A DNA stretch of 64,000 nucleotides from ZC4RG30 sp963777735 (GTDB lineage Bacteria > Pseudomonadota > Gammaproteobacteria > Steroidobacterales > Steroidobacteraceae): the NCBI GenBank assembly GCA_963777735.1, contig CAVZRQ010000001.1, forward strand, positions 186,001-250,000. The letters are read 5' to 3'. The first letter of the stretch is position 1. Every line of letters begins with the position of its first letter. The notes under the pieces were generated by a model. That model saw only the letters and a list, made by a program, of their open reading frames with translations, did no database searches and had not been told where the DNA came from. Of the stretch, positions 17,573 to 26,588 are shown piece after piece. A program made the translations under genes and the position numbers.

Positions 17573-18318
17573 CGCTTTTCGGTCTGCCGGCGCACTGCCT
17601 CGGCGGCCGCCGTGACGGCTGCCGCATCGCCGAGATAACGATGCCCGGTGGGCTTCAGAGCCGCATCCAGTTCATACAGCAGCGGAATGCCCGTCGGGAT
17701 GTTCAGTTCGACGATCTCGCTCTCGGGCACGTTGTCGAGCATCTTCACCATGGCGCGGATGCTGTTGCCATGTGCGGCAATCAGCACGTTCTTGCCGGCC
17801 CGCAGCTTTGGCGCGATCTCTTCGTTCCACAGCGGCAGTACGCGCGCGAGGGTGTCTTTCAGGGACTCGGTGGCCGGCAGCAGCAGCGGGTCGAGATCGG
17901 CATAACGCGGGTCGTGCCGGGGATGGCGTTCGTCGCTTTCTGCCAGCGGCGGCGGGGGGATGTCGTAGCTGCGGCGCCAGATCTTCACCTGCGCCTCGCC
18001 GTGTTTGACGACAGTCTGTGCCTTGTCGAGCCCCTGCAGCGCGCCGTAGTGGCGCTCGTTCAGGCGCCAGCTCTTTTCCACTGGCAGCCACATGCGGTCC
18101 ATCTCGTCGAGTGCGATCCACAGGGTGCGGATGGCGCGCTTCAGCATCGAGGTGTAGGCGTAGTCGAAGCGGATGCCGGTGGCCTTGAGCTCGCGCCCGG
18201 CCTGGCGGGCTTCTTCTCGGCCGAGGTCCGAAAGGTCCACGTCGTGCCAGCCGGTGAACAGGTTGGCGACGTTCCACGTGCTCTGACCATGGCGCAAGAG
18301 GACGAGTTTGCCGGACAT
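17569..18318 (-). CDS. gpmA: 2,3-bisphosphoglycerate-dependent phosphoglycerate mutase
   Basis: GpmA interconverts 3- and 2-phosphoglycerate in glycolysis and gluconeogenesis. The 249-residue product has normal length. The catalytic phospho-histidine lies in LLRHGQSTWN (about residues 7-16), followed by FTGWHDVDLS, ERHYGALQG and the second histidine in AAHGNSIRAM. The frame extends to 18669, but the ATG at 18318 begins MSGKLVLLRHG. It ends back-to-back with the RraB-like gene: the two TAG stops overlap by two bases. Confidence 0.97.
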   Translation of the reverse strand: MSGKLVLLRHGQSTWNVANLFTGWHDVDLSDLGREEARQAGRELKATGIRFDYAYTSMLKRAIRTLWIALDEMDRMWLPVEKSWRLNERHYGALQGLDKAQTVVKHGEAQVKIWRRSYDIPPPPLAESDERHPRHDPRYADLDPLLLPATESLKDTLARVLPLWNEEIAPKLRAGKNVLIAAHGNSIRAMVKMLDNVPESEIVELNIPTGIPLLYELDAALKPTGHRYLGDAAAVTAAAEAVRRQTEKR

Positions 18319-18384
18319 CAGACACGCTCCGTATGCTTCGCAGTGAACCCCGAGATTATCTGATTCCCGGGCCGGAGACAGCGC

Positions 18385-18630
18385 TTGAGTGACATCCTGC
18401 AAGTGAAAGTGAAGCCCAATGCCCGCAGCAGTGCGCTGACCCTGCAGGCCGATGGAACCTGGCTTGCTACCCTGAAATCGCCGCCGGTGGATGGCAAGGC
18501 CAATGCGGAGCTCGTGGCATTGATCGCCGCACAGTTTGGCTGCCGCAAGGCGCAGGTCTTGATCAAGTCGGGGGCCTCGGGCCGCACGAAACTCGTGCGG
18601 ATCACGCGGGTTTCTGCAGGTCCTCGATGA
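18385..18630 (+). CDS. DUF167 (YggU) family protein
   Basis: The 81-residue product is a member of the DUF167/YggU family: LQVKVKPNARSSALT at the start, SPPVDGKANAELVALIA in the middle, and IKSGASGRTKLVRI near the end. No biochemical role is established for this family. The start is a TTG at 18385, divergent from gpmA with a 66-base gap. Its last 29 bases overlap the end of the convergent E2 gene. Confidence 0.85.
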   Translation: MSDILQVKVKPNARSSALTLQADGTWLATLKSPPVDGKANAELVALIAAQFGCRKAQVLIKSGASGRTKLVRITRVSAGPR

Positions 18631-19816
18631 CCGCTGCCAGGAACCGCACGGCTTCGCCACCGGTGACACAGCGGTGGTCGAAGGTCAGCGACAAGGGAAT
18701 GCGCCGGTGCGCCTCGATGCGCCCTTCGACCGCCACCACGTCCTGCGAGATGCGCCCGGCGCCGAGGATGGCCACCGATGGCGGCACCACCACGGGCGTC
18801 GCATAACGCCCCGCCATCACGCCGAAGTTCGACAGCATGAAGGTGAAGTCGCGCAGATCCGTGGCAGGCAGCGTGCGATCGCGGGCGCCGGCCTTGAGGC
18901 GATTCACCTCGGTGCGCAGCGCGGCCGCATCCCGGTTGCCGACGTCACGGATCACCGGCACCAGCAGGCCATCGGGTGTATCCACCGCGATGCCGACCTG
19001 GATGTGATGGAACAGGCGGCGCCCCTGGGTGCTGCCATCGAACCAGGCGTTGAGCCCGGGTTCAGCGCGGCAGCCGGCGCCGATGGCGCGCAGCAGTCGC
19101 ACGGTGTAATCGCCACCCTGACGCCAGGACTCGATGTCGGCATCGTCGAATACGGTGCACTCCATGACGTTGTCGCGCGCCAGGGTCATGCTCTGCGCCA
19201 TGGCGCGACGCAGGCTGCGCAGCACTTCCATTTCGCCGGATTCGGTCTGGTTGCTGGCGGGGCGCATGGAACTGGTGGCCACCGCAAGGCGTGCGGCGGG
19301 CTCTGCTGGCCTCGCCGCTGGCGCTGCGGCCAGCACATCGTCGAGGGTCACGACGCCGTTCGCGCCGGATCCCGCCAGGGCTTCCACATCGACGCGCAGG
19401 CGGCGTGCCAGCTCGCGCGCCGCAGGTACCACGCGCACGCGACGCGAGGTATCCCGGGAGAGCGGCGGCGCGGTGCTCAACAACTCGTTGGTCTCCGGCA
19501 TATGGCCCACCACGCCGCCCTGGGAGGCAGTGGCAGTCGATGCGACTACATTTGCCGCTGCGGTGGCGGCGACCTGCCCCGCAACCGGCTGGAAGTCGAC
19601 CAGTGGCGCACCGGTTGCCACCGTATCGCCGGGCTTGCCATGCAGCGCGGCAATGATGCCGGCCTGCGGCGCCGGCACTTCCACGACGGCCTTGGCGGTC
19701 TCCATGGCGACCATCGGCTGGTCGACGATGACGCGATCGCCCACCGCGACATGCCAGCGCACGATTTCGGCTTCCTGCAGGCCTTCACCCAGATCAGGCA
19801 GATTGAAACGAGTCAT
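18602..19816 (-). CDS. 2-oxoacid dehydrogenase E2 (dihydrolipoyl acyltransferase), branched-chain type
   Basis: This E2 core carries the acyl group from E1 to CoA. The 404-residue product has one lipoyl domain (lipoyl-lysine K42 in METAKAVVE), an E3/E1-binding domain (RVVPAARELARRLRVDVEAL near residue 130), and the C-terminal acyltransferase domain. The active-site motif reads DHRCVTGG, not the usual DHRxxDG: the second Asp is Thr. With E1-alpha and E1-beta just upstream, it forms a three-gene set. Branched-chain oxoacid is the likely substrate, but pyruvate or acetoin are possible. No E3 gene is present in the window. Confidence 0.88.
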   Translation of the reverse strand: MTRFNLPDLGEGLQEAEIVRWHVAVGDRVIVDQPMVAMETAKAVVEVPAPQAGIIAALHGKPGDTVATGAPLVDFQPVAGQVAATAAANVVASTATASQGGVVGHMPETNELLSTAPPLSRDTSRRVRVVPAARELARRLRVDVEALAGSGANGVVTLDDVLAAAPAARPAEPAARLAVATSSMRPASNQTESGEMEVLRSLRRAMAQSMTLARDNVMECTVFDDADIESWRQGGDYTVRLLRAIGAGCRAEPGLNAWFDGSTQGRRLFHHIQVGIAVDTPDGLLVPVIRDVGNRDAAALRTEVNRLKAGARDRTLPATDLRDFTFMLSNFGVMAGRYATPVVVPPSVAILGAGRISQDVVAVEGRIEAHRRIPLSLTFDHRCVTGGEAVRFLAAVIEDLQKPA

Positions 19817-19821
19817 GTCGG

Positions 19822-20799
19822 TCAGCCCCTGAGAGTGTTGCGGACCGCGTCGACGATGCGTTCGACGCTCGGGATATAGGCGCGCTCGAGCGCGAAGTAG
19901 GGCGTCACGGTGTCATATCCGGTAACGCGCTCGATCGGCGCCAGCAGATCGTACAGCGCATGTTCCGCCACGGTGGCGGCGATCTCGGCGCCGAGCCCGG
20001 CATTGCGCGCCGCTTCATGCACGATGACCAGCCGCCCGGTGTGCGCGACCGAATCGAGGATGGTGTCGTGGTCGATCGGTGACAGCGAGCTGAGGTCGAT
20101 CACCTCGCAGCTGATCTTCTCCTGCAGCAGCAGTTCGGCGGCACGCAGGGTTTCGTGCGTCATCGCACCCCAGGTGACCAGCGTCACATCGTCGCCTTCG
20201 CGCAGCACGACGGCCTGATCGAGGGGCAGCGCGATGCCGTCGTCCAGCACATCCTGCTTCGCCATGCGATAGAGGCGCGTGGGTTCGAGGAAGATCACCG
20301 GATCCGGTTCGCGGATGGCCGCGAGCAGCAGCCCGTAGGCGCGCGCCGGCGAAGAGGGGCAGACCACGCGCAGGCCAGCGTGATGGCAGAGCAGCACCTC
20401 GAGGCTTTCGGAATGATGTTCCGGTGCATGGATGCCGCCGCCGTGCGGCATGCGGATGACCACCGGGCAGGTGAGCCGGCCGCGGGTGCGATTGCGCAGG
20501 CGCGCCATGTGATTGGCGATCTGGTCCAGCGCCGGATAGATGAAACCCATGAACTGGATTTCAGCGACCACCTTCATGCCCTGGCTCGCCATGCCCACCG
20601 CCATGCCGGCGATGAGTCCTTCGGCAAGGGGCGAGTCCTGCACGCGCAGCTTGCCGAAACGCTGCTGCAGGCCAACCGTGGCCCGGAACACGCCGCCGTT
20701 CACGCCGATGTCCTCGCCGATGAGCACCACTTCCGGGTCGTCGGCCAGCGCACGACCCAGCGCGAGATTGATGCCCTCTACCAGTGTGACGATGGGCAT
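19822..20799 (-). CDS. 2-oxoacid dehydrogenase E1 beta subunit
   Basis: The 325-residue product is the beta subunit of a heterotetrameric thiamine-diphosphate E1. The transketolase pyrimidine domain has LIGEDIGVNGGVF, FGKLRVQDSPLAEG and RLRNRTRGRLTCPVVIRMPHGGG; the C-terminal domain has VVCPSSPARAYGLL and VIDLSSLSPID. It lies five bases before E2 and four bases after E1-alpha, so the three are one operon. The MPHGGGIHAPEHHS loop favours the branched-chain group, though that is a judgement. Confidence 0.92.
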   Translation of the reverse strand: MPIVTLVEGINLALGRALADDPEVVLIGEDIGVNGGVFRATVGLQQRFGKLRVQDSPLAEGLIAGMAVGMASQGMKVVAEIQFMGFIYPALDQIANHMARLRNRTRGRLTCPVVIRMPHGGGIHAPEHHSESLEVLLCHHAGLRVVCPSSPARAYGLLLAAIREPDPVIFLEPTRLYRMAKQDVLDDGIALPLDQAVVLREGDDVTLVTWGAMTHETLRAAELLLQEKISCEVIDLSSLSPIDHDTILDSVAHTGRLVIVHEAARNAGLGAEIAATVAEHALYDLLAPIERVTGYDTVTPYFALERAYIPSVERIVDAVRNTLRG

Positions 20800-20803
20800 G
20801 GGA

Positions 20804-21880
20804 TCAGTGCTTGCCGGAGCCGAAGCGGCGCGCCAGCTGTTTTTGCGCCGTCAGTGCGGCCGGCGGATTCGCAAACAGGTGGTCGAACATGTCATCCGTG
20901 TGGGCCACAGAGCGGTTCTGGTAACCGAGCACGGCGGCCTCGATCTGCTCGCTGCATTCGGCGCGCAACGCCGCTTCGCGTGATTCATCCCAGAGCTTGC
21001 GTGTTTCCAGGTAGCGGCGAGTGCGGAGCAGCGGCTCGCGCTGCCAGGCCGCTTCGAGCTCGGCGGCAGGGCGATAGCGCGTGGCGTCGTCGGCGGTGGT
21101 GTGGTCGCTCAGGCGGTAGGTCACTGCTTCCACCACCGTGGGGCCTTCGCCAGCGCGGGCGCGAGCCAGGGCTTGTTCCATCACGGCGCGCACTCCGATG
21201 ATGTCATTGCCATCCACCTGCACACCCGGAACGCCATTGCCCAATCCCTTCTGCGCGAAGGTCTGTGCCGCAGTCTGTTCGGCGGCGGGCACCGAAATCG
21301 CCCAGCCATTGTTGACGACCACGAACACCGCCGGCAGCTTCTGCGCGCCAGCCATGTTCACCGCTTCGTGGAACGCGCCCTGGGAGGTGCCGCCCTCGCC
21401 TATGTAGGCCACCGCACAATACGGTTGCTTGCGGATCTTGAACGCCATCGCGACACCCGCGGCATGCGGTGTCTGCGAGCCGATGGGTACGCACCAGGGA
21501 AAATCACCGCGCGGTCCCTTGAAGTTGGTGCCGTTCTCGTCGCCGGCCCAGTAGGTCAGGATCTCGGTCAGGGTCACGCCGCGCCACAGTTGTGTGCCGT
21601 ATTCACGGTAGACCGGGCAAAGCACATCTTCGGGCCGCATGGCGGCGCCCACGCCCACGTGGGTGGCCTCGTGTCCGGTGCAGGGGGCATAGGTGCCAAG
21701 CCTGCCGGTGCGCTGCAGGTTGATCGCCTTGGTATCGAACAGCCGGCACAGCACCATCATCCGGTACATGCGCAGCAATTCATCGCCGTCGCGGGCGAAC
21801 GCGGGCAATTCGCCCTGAGGCGCTCCATGGGCGTCGAGCATCTGCTCGTAGCCAATGGCAAACTCCGCGACGGTCTTCAA
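20804..21880 (-). CDS. 2-oxoacid dehydrogenase E1 alpha subunit
   Basis: This is the thiamine-diphosphate-binding subunit of the E1 pair, 358 residues. Visible signatures are FDTKAINLQRTGRLGTYAP, GHEATHVGVGAAM, PVYREYGTQL, and the cofactor motif GEGGTSQGAFHEAVNMA...VVNN. The phosphorylatable-loop region reads TYRLSDHTTADDATRYR, typical of branched-chain E1-alpha. It begins the operon after a 78-base gap downstream of zapE. There is no regulator of the Lrp/BkdR type next to it, so control of the operon is unclear. Confidence 0.92.
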   Translation of the reverse strand: MKTVAEFAIGYEQMLDAHGAPQGELPAFARDGDELLRMYRMMVLCRLFDTKAINLQRTGRLGTYAPCTGHEATHVGVGAAMRPEDVLCPVYREYGTQLWRGVTLTEILTYWAGDENGTNFKGPRGDFPWCVPIGSQTPHAAGVAMAFKIRKQPYCAVAYIGEGGTSQGAFHEAVNMAGAQKLPAVFVVVNNGWAISVPAAEQTAAQTFAQKGLGNGVPGVQVDGNDIIGVRAVMEQALARARAGEGPTVVEAVTYRLSDHTTADDATRYRPAAELEAAWQREPLLRTRRYLETRKLWDESREAALRAECSEQIEAAVLGYQNRSVAHTDDMFDHLFANPPAALTAQKQLARRFGSGKH

Positions 21881-21958
21881 CCGGTCTCCCCCTTAAGATT
21901 CCTGTAAGGTTCCATTGCGTTCCAGCCGCGCAAAAATATCAGGTTCTGCACTGCGGCG

Positions 21959-23083
21959 TTACTGGTCGGCTTGCGGTGCCATGGCCGGACGCCGCTCGCG
22001 TGCCAGGTAGTCCGCACTGCGCATTTCGATCAGGCGGCTGCTGGTGCGCTCGAACACCTGGCGCAATCGCTCCCCGCGGTACAGCTGCTGGGGCTCCGCG
22101 GCAGCGGAGATGACCAGCCGGACATGCTGGTCATAAAGCTCGTCGATCAATGCGATGAACCGCCGCGCAGGGTCGTCATTGCCGCCGTCGAACACGGGCA
22201 CATCCGAGAGGAACACCGTATGCAGTCGGCGCGCAATGGCGATGTAATCGTCGCTGCTGCGAGGTCCTTCGCACAAAGCGCTGAAACTGAACCAGGCCAT
22301 GCCGCCAGCGTGGCACTGCGTCTCGATGGGGCGGTCTTCGATGTGCATGCTGGTCGCGCGGTCGACGGCCACCGTGCCTGCCAGTCGCTGGAACAGCGAT
22401 CGCATCCGCAGGGTCGTGTCCGGGCTGGCTGTTGGCAGATAGGTCGGCGTGGCTTGCAGCTGCCGCTGCCGATAGTCAGCGCCGGCGCCGATCTGCAGCA
22501 CATCCAGATCCCGGTGCAGCAAGGCGATGGCCGGCAGGAAGCGTTCGCGCTGCAGGCCGCCTTCATACAGGCGTTCAGGTGGCGTGTTGGACGTCATCAC
22601 CAGCACCACGCCACGCCGCAGAAGCCCTTCCAGTACACCATGGAGGATCATCGCATCACCGATGTCCTGCACCATGAATTCGTCCAGGCAATAGACACGC
22701 GCGGATTTCGCCAGCAATGCGGCGATCCGGTCGAGCGGGCGTTCCTGCCGCCCCAGCCTGCGCCGGCGCGCATGGATCTCGCGCATGAAATGCGCAAAAT
22801 GCATGCGGCGCGCGCTGTGCCGCGGCAATCCGGCGTGGAACACGTCCATCAGCCAGGTCTTGCCACGGCCGACAGGGCCCCAGATGTAGAGGCCCCGGCA
22901 GACGGTGGGATAACGCCGCTCGAATCTGAGCGAGATGAGCCAGCGACGCATTGCGCCGGGCAATGGCTGTGAAGCCAGGCAGTGCGCAAGCGTATTCAGC
23001 CGCGCCGCGATGAGCTGCTGCTGCGGGTCGGGTACATGCGACTCGGCGAGCAGCGACTGCTCCTGGCGTTGCAGCAGCGTCAC
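21959..23083 (-). CDS. zapE: Cell division AAA ATPase ZapE
   Basis: ZapE is an AFG1-like ATPase that acts on FtsZ rings during constriction in E. coli. The 374-residue product has Walker A GPVGRGKT, Walker B VYCLDEFMV, sensor segment MTSNTPPERLYEGGLQRERFLPAI, and a C-terminal RLIEMRSADYL. It starts at a GTG (23083), seven bases after the rapZ stop, so it joins the rpoN-hpf-rapZ transcript. Finding zapE there rather than near zapA is a modest difference from E. coli. Confidence 0.93.
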   Translation of the reverse strand: MTLLQRQEQSLLAESHVPDPQQQLIAARLNTLAHCLASQPLPGAMRRWLISLRFERRYPTVCRGLYIWGPVGRGKTWLMDVFHAGLPRHSARRMHFAHFMREIHARRRRLGRQERPLDRIAALLAKSARVYCLDEFMVQDIGDAMILHGVLEGLLRRGVVLVMTSNTPPERLYEGGLQRERFLPAIALLHRDLDVLQIGAGADYRQRQLQATPTYLPTASPDTTLRMRSLFQRLAGTVAVDRATSMHIEDRPIETQCHAGGMAWFSFSALCEGPRSSDDYIAIARRLHTVFLSDVPVFDGGNDDPARRFIALIDELYDQHVRLVISAAAEPQQLYRGERLRQVFERTSSRLIEMRSADYLARERRPAMAPQADQ

Positions 23084-23089
23084 GGCAAG

Positions 23090-23992
23090 TCAGGCGCCGT
23101 GTTCAGCGGGTTTGCCCAGCGCGACGATACCGGAGTCCGGCAGGCCGGAGTGTCGAACCGAAATGTCCGAGTGTCGCAGGGCAAAGTCCGTCGCGATCTT
23201 TTCCACCAGATAGACAGAACGATGCTGCCCACCGGTGCAGCCGATCGCCACCGTCATGTAGCGGCGATTGGTTGCGAGGAACTCGGGAATCCGCGCCTCG
23301 ACAAACCGGGTGATGTCTTCCAGCAGCCTGGCGACGCCATTGCTGCCTTCCAGGTACAGCGCCACGCTGGCGTCCCGGCCAGTCAGGGCGCGCAGGCCGG
23401 GTTCCCAGTAGGGATTGGGCAATGAACGCGCGTCGAACACGAAATCGGCGTCGCCGGGAATGCCGTATTTGAATCCGAAGGACTCGAACAGGATCGACAG
23501 GCGCTGCACCCGGCGCCGTTCCACCCGATTGCGGATCAGGTCGCGCAGTTCATGCACGCCGGTCTGGGAGGTGTCGATGATGAGGTCAGCTGCCTGCACC
23601 ACGGGTTCGAGCAGATCGCGCTCCAGCGCCACCGCCTCACGCAGACCTTCGTTGGAGCGGCTCAGCGGATGTTTGCGGCGGGTTTCGGCAAAGCGACGCA
23701 ACAGCGCCTCGTCGGAAGCGGTGAGAAACAGCATCTCGCAGGGAATGCCAGATGCCCGCAATTCCTGGATGAGCGCTGGAACAGTGGCAATCTCGGCGCG
23801 CGTGTTGCGCGCGTCGAGACCCACCGCCACGCGCTGGTACTGGTTGTCGGTGCTGCGCAGGGTGTGTGAAACAAACGCCTTGAGCAGCGCCGCGGGGATG
23901 TTGTCGACGCAGTAGTAGTCCAGGTCTTCAAGCATGTGCAGGGCCACGCTCTTGCCCGACCCGGACAATCCGCTGACCAGTATCAGCCGCAT
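23090..23992 (-). CDS. rapZ: RNase adapter protein RapZ
   Basis: RapZ senses glucosamine-6-phosphate and directs RNase E to the sRNA GlmZ in enterics, tuning amino-sugar synthesis. Its role outside enterics is less certain. The product has Walker A GLSGSGKS (residues 8-15), DLDYYCVDNIPAALL, SFGFKYGIPGDADFVFDAR, and the C-terminal IGCTGGQHRSVYLVE. I chose the ATG at 23992 (300 residues). The ATG at 24052 would overlap hpf. The ptsN gene usually found between hpf and rapZ is absent. Confidence 0.92.
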   Translation of the reverse strand: MRLILVSGLSGSGKSVALHMLEDLDYYCVDNIPAALLKAFVSHTLRSTDNQYQRVAVGLDARNTRAEIATVPALIQELRASGIPCEMLFLTASDEALLRRFAETRRKHPLSRSNEGLREAVALERDLLEPVVQAADLIIDTSQTGVHELRDLIRNRVERRRVQRLSILFESFGFKYGIPGDADFVFDARSLPNPYWEPGLRALTGRDASVALYLEGSNGVARLLEDITRFVEARIPEFLATNRRYMTVAIGCTGGQHRSVYLVEKIATDFALRHSDISVRHSGLPDSGIVALGKPAEHGA

Positions 23993-24017
23993 GCGCTGCA
24001 CGAGACCTGGCCGCGAC

Positions 24018-24338
24018 TCACTGGCGAGCGGCGAGTCGGCCCTCGGAGGCATGGTGGTCGCGCTGTTTTTCCTTGTGCTTGATCACGCTGCGATCGAGTT
24101 TGTCCACCAGCGCATCGATGGCCGCGTACATGTCGGTATCGATGGCTTCGGCATGGATGTTGTTGCCGCTGACGTGCACGGTGGCCTCGGCCTTGTGCTG
24201 CAGTTTCTCGACCGACATCACGACGTGCACGTCGATGACATGGTCGAAGTGACGCTTGACCCGATCCAGTCGTTTATCCACGTAGGCGCGCATGGATTCG
24301 GTGATTTCAACATGATGACCAGTGACTTTGAGCTGCAT
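24018..24338 (-). CDS. hpf: Ribosome hibernation promoting factor, short form
   Basis: Hpf binds the 30S decoding region in stationary phase and helps form inactive 100S ribosomes. The 106-residue product is the short gammaproteobacterial form: MQLKVTGHHVEITESMRAYV, a central RHFDHVIDVHVVMSVEK, and DMYAAIDALVDKLDRSVIKHKEK, with a His/Arg-rich tail. It starts 20 bases after the rpoN stop on the same strand, the standard arrangement. Confidence 0.95.
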   Translation of the reverse strand: MQLKVTGHHVEITESMRAYVDKRLDRVKRHFDHVIDVHVVMSVEKLQHKAEATVHVSGNNIHAEAIDTDMYAAIDALVDKLDRSVIKHKEKQRDHHASEGRLAARQ

Positions 24339-24358
24339 GATTGCCTCCTCGGCACGCC

Positions 24359-25855
24359 TCAGGAATTGGCTCGCTTGCGCTCGTTGGAAGGTGCGATGCC
24401 CATGGATTCACGGTACTTGGCCACCGTGCGTCTGGCAACGGGAATGCCTTCCTTCGAGAGTATCTCCGCCAGGCGACTGTCGCTCAGCGGTGAATCGGGG
24501 GTTTCCTCGCGGATCAGCTTGCGGATCTTCGCGCGGATGGCGGTGGAGGACGTGCCGGAGCCATCCGCACCCTCCACCTGGCTGGAAAAGAAATAGCGCA
24601 GCTCGAATACGCCGCGCGAGGTGTGCATGTACTTGCCGGAAGTCACGCGCGAGATGGTGGATTCGTGCATGCCGATGGCTTCGGCGATGTCGCGCAGGAT
24701 CATCGGCCGCATGTGCTCTTCGCCATGCTCCAGGAACTCATGCTGCCGCTCCACGATCGAGCGCGCCACCTTCAGCAGCGTATCGTGGCGGATCTCCAGG
24801 CTCTTGAGCAGCCACCGGGCCTCCTGCAACTGGGTGCGCATGGTGGCGTGGCCCGCATTGCGACCGATCAGGCTCGCGTAGCTTTCGTTGATGCGCACCT
24901 TGGGCAGCGTGGCCGAATTCATCTCCACCGTCCAGCCATTCGCGGAGCGGCGCACGAAGACATCCGGCACGACATATTCCGCGGCGGCGGTGCTGATCTG
25001 GGAGCCCGGCCGGGGGTGGCAGGACCGCACCAGCAGCAGGGCCTGCTCCAGATCCTCTTCCGACAGATGCAGCTCGCGCCGCAGGGTGGCGAACTCCCGC
25101 TGGGCGACCAGATCCAGGCGGTCCCGGGCGATCAGCAGTGCATTGGCAAGCCCGGGGGTGTCAGGCGCCAGCACGCGCAGCTGCAGGCTCACGCATTCGC
25201 CCACGTTGCGGGCGCCCACGCCCAGCGGGTCGAAGCTCTGGACCACTTCCAGCATGTCGGCGATCTCGCCGTCTTCGGCCTGGATCTCGGGCTTGAGCGT
25301 GGCGGCGATCGCGTCGAAGGGTTCCGTCAGGTAGCCGTCGTCGTTGATGGCGTCGATGATGGCCCGGCCGATGCTGCGCTCGCGCTCGCCGAGCTTTGCG
25401 AGCTCGAGCTGCCACTGCAGATGGCTGTGCAGGGTCTCGCCGCGCCCATCCTGGACTTCCTGCTGGCGATCTTCCTCATCGCCGTTCCAGGGGGTATCAC
25501 CCGGAGTGGCGGAAGTTTCATTCCAGCTGTCGTCGACAATCTCGACCTGGGGTTCGTGTTCGCTGTCTACGCGCTCACTGTCACTGTCGTTGTCACTGCT
25601 GGCGATGGCAGAGGCGACTTCATCGCCGCCATCGGGAGGCGCTTCGTGGTCATTGGGGCCTGCGCCCAACGCCTCGAAGGTGGCCGTGCCGTCGGATTCC
25701 TCCTCGGCCTCGAGCATCACATTGGTTTCGAGCAGCTCCCGGATGTGAGCCTGCAGTTCGAGCGAGGGCAGCTGCAGCAGCCTGATCGCCTGCTGCAGCT
25801 GAGGAGTCATTGTCAGCTGCTGGCCAAGGCGAAGCTGCAGGGAAGCTTTTAACAT
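24359..25855 (-). CDS. rpoN: RNA polymerase sigma-54 factor
   Basis: RpoN directs polymerase to -24/-12 promoters and needs an enhancer-binding ATPase. The 498-residue product has the Gln/Leu-rich region I (MLKASLQLRLGQQLTMTPQLQQAIRLLQLPSLEL), an acidic region II (residues 50-130), the core-binding domain, the helix-turn-helix, and the RpoN box ARRTVAKYRE near the end. It is the centre of the lpt-rpoN-hpf-rapZ operon. No sigma-54 activator gene is in the window. Confidence 0.97.
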   Translation of the reverse strand: MLKASLQLRLGQQLTMTPQLQQAIRLLQLPSLELQAHIRELLETNVMLEAEEESDGTATFEALGAGPNDHEAPPDGGDEVASAIASSDNDSDSERVDSEHEPQVEIVDDSWNETSATPGDTPWNGDEEDRQQEVQDGRGETLHSHLQWQLELAKLGERERSIGRAIIDAINDDGYLTEPFDAIAATLKPEIQAEDGEIADMLEVVQSFDPLGVGARNVGECVSLQLRVLAPDTPGLANALLIARDRLDLVAQREFATLRRELHLSEEDLEQALLLVRSCHPRPGSQISTAAAEYVVPDVFVRRSANGWTVEMNSATLPKVRINESYASLIGRNAGHATMRTQLQEARWLLKSLEIRHDTLLKVARSIVERQHEFLEHGEEHMRPMILRDIAEAIGMHESTISRVTSGKYMHTSRGVFELRYFFSSQVEGADGSGTSSTAIRAKIRKLIREETPDSPLSDSRLAEILSKEGIPVARRTVAKYRESMGIAPSNERKRANS

Positions 25856-25859
25856 CTAA

Positions 25860-26588
25860 TTACATGCGGAAATTATGGCCCAAGTACACCTCACGGACTC
25901 TCTCGTTGGCAAGGATTTCGTCCGCGTTTCCGGACGCAATCACCGTACCGCGATCGACGATGCACGCGCGATTGCAAACGCCAAGCGTTTCGCGCACGTT
26001 GTGATCCGTGATCAGCACGCCGATGCCGCGCGCCGCGAGGTCCGTGACGATCTTCTGGATGTCGAGCACCGAGATCGGGTCGACACCGGCGAAGGGTTCG
26101 TCCAGCAGGATGAAGCGCGGCGAGGCCGCCAGCGCGCGCGCGATTTCCACGCGCCGCCGTTCACCGCCCGACAATGCCATACCCATGCTCTTGCGAACGT
26201 GTCCGATGCGCAGTTCTTCCAGAATCTGTTCCAGAGTCGCGCTGCGGCCCGCGGAGTCGAGGTCTGGGCGCGTTTCGAGGATCGCGAGGATATTGTGTTC
26301 GACGGACAGCCGCCGGAACACCGAGGCTTCCTGTGGCAGGTAGCCCACGCCGAGCCTGGCCCGCTTGTGCATGGGCATGCCGGTGATGTCTGCATCGTTC
26401 AGGGTGATCGTGCCCGCGTCGGCACTGACCAGGCCCACGATCATGTAGAAGGAGGTGGTCTTGCCGGCGCCATTGGGGCCGAGCAGGCCGACGATCTCGC
26501 CGGATTCGACCTGCAGCGTCAGATCTTCGACTACACAACGACCGCGGTAGCTCTTGCGCAGGTGACTTGCACGCAATATGGAGCTCAT
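25860..26588 (-). CDS. lptB: LPS export ABC transporter ATP-binding protein LptB
   Basis: LptB is the cytoplasmic ATPase of the LptB2FGC complex that extracts LPS from the inner membrane. The 242-residue product has Walker A GPNGAGKTT, Q-loop, signature LSGGERRRVEIARAL, Walker B FILLDEPFAGVDP and the switch His in LITDHNVRETLG. Its ATG overlaps the lptA stop (ATGA), and rpoN begins four bases after its stop. lptF and lptG are not in the window, as is usual. Confidence 0.97.
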   Translation of the reverse strand: MSSILRASHLRKSYRGRCVVEDLTLQVESGEIVGLLGPNGAGKTTSFYMIVGLVSADAGTITLNDADITGMPMHKRARLGVGYLPQEASVFRRLSVEHNILAILETRPDLDSAGRSATLEQILEELRIGHVRKSMGMALSGGERRRVEIARALAASPRFILLDEPFAGVDPISVLDIQKIVTDLAARGIGVLITDHNVRETLGVCNRACIVDRGTVIASGNADEILANERVREVYLGHNFRM

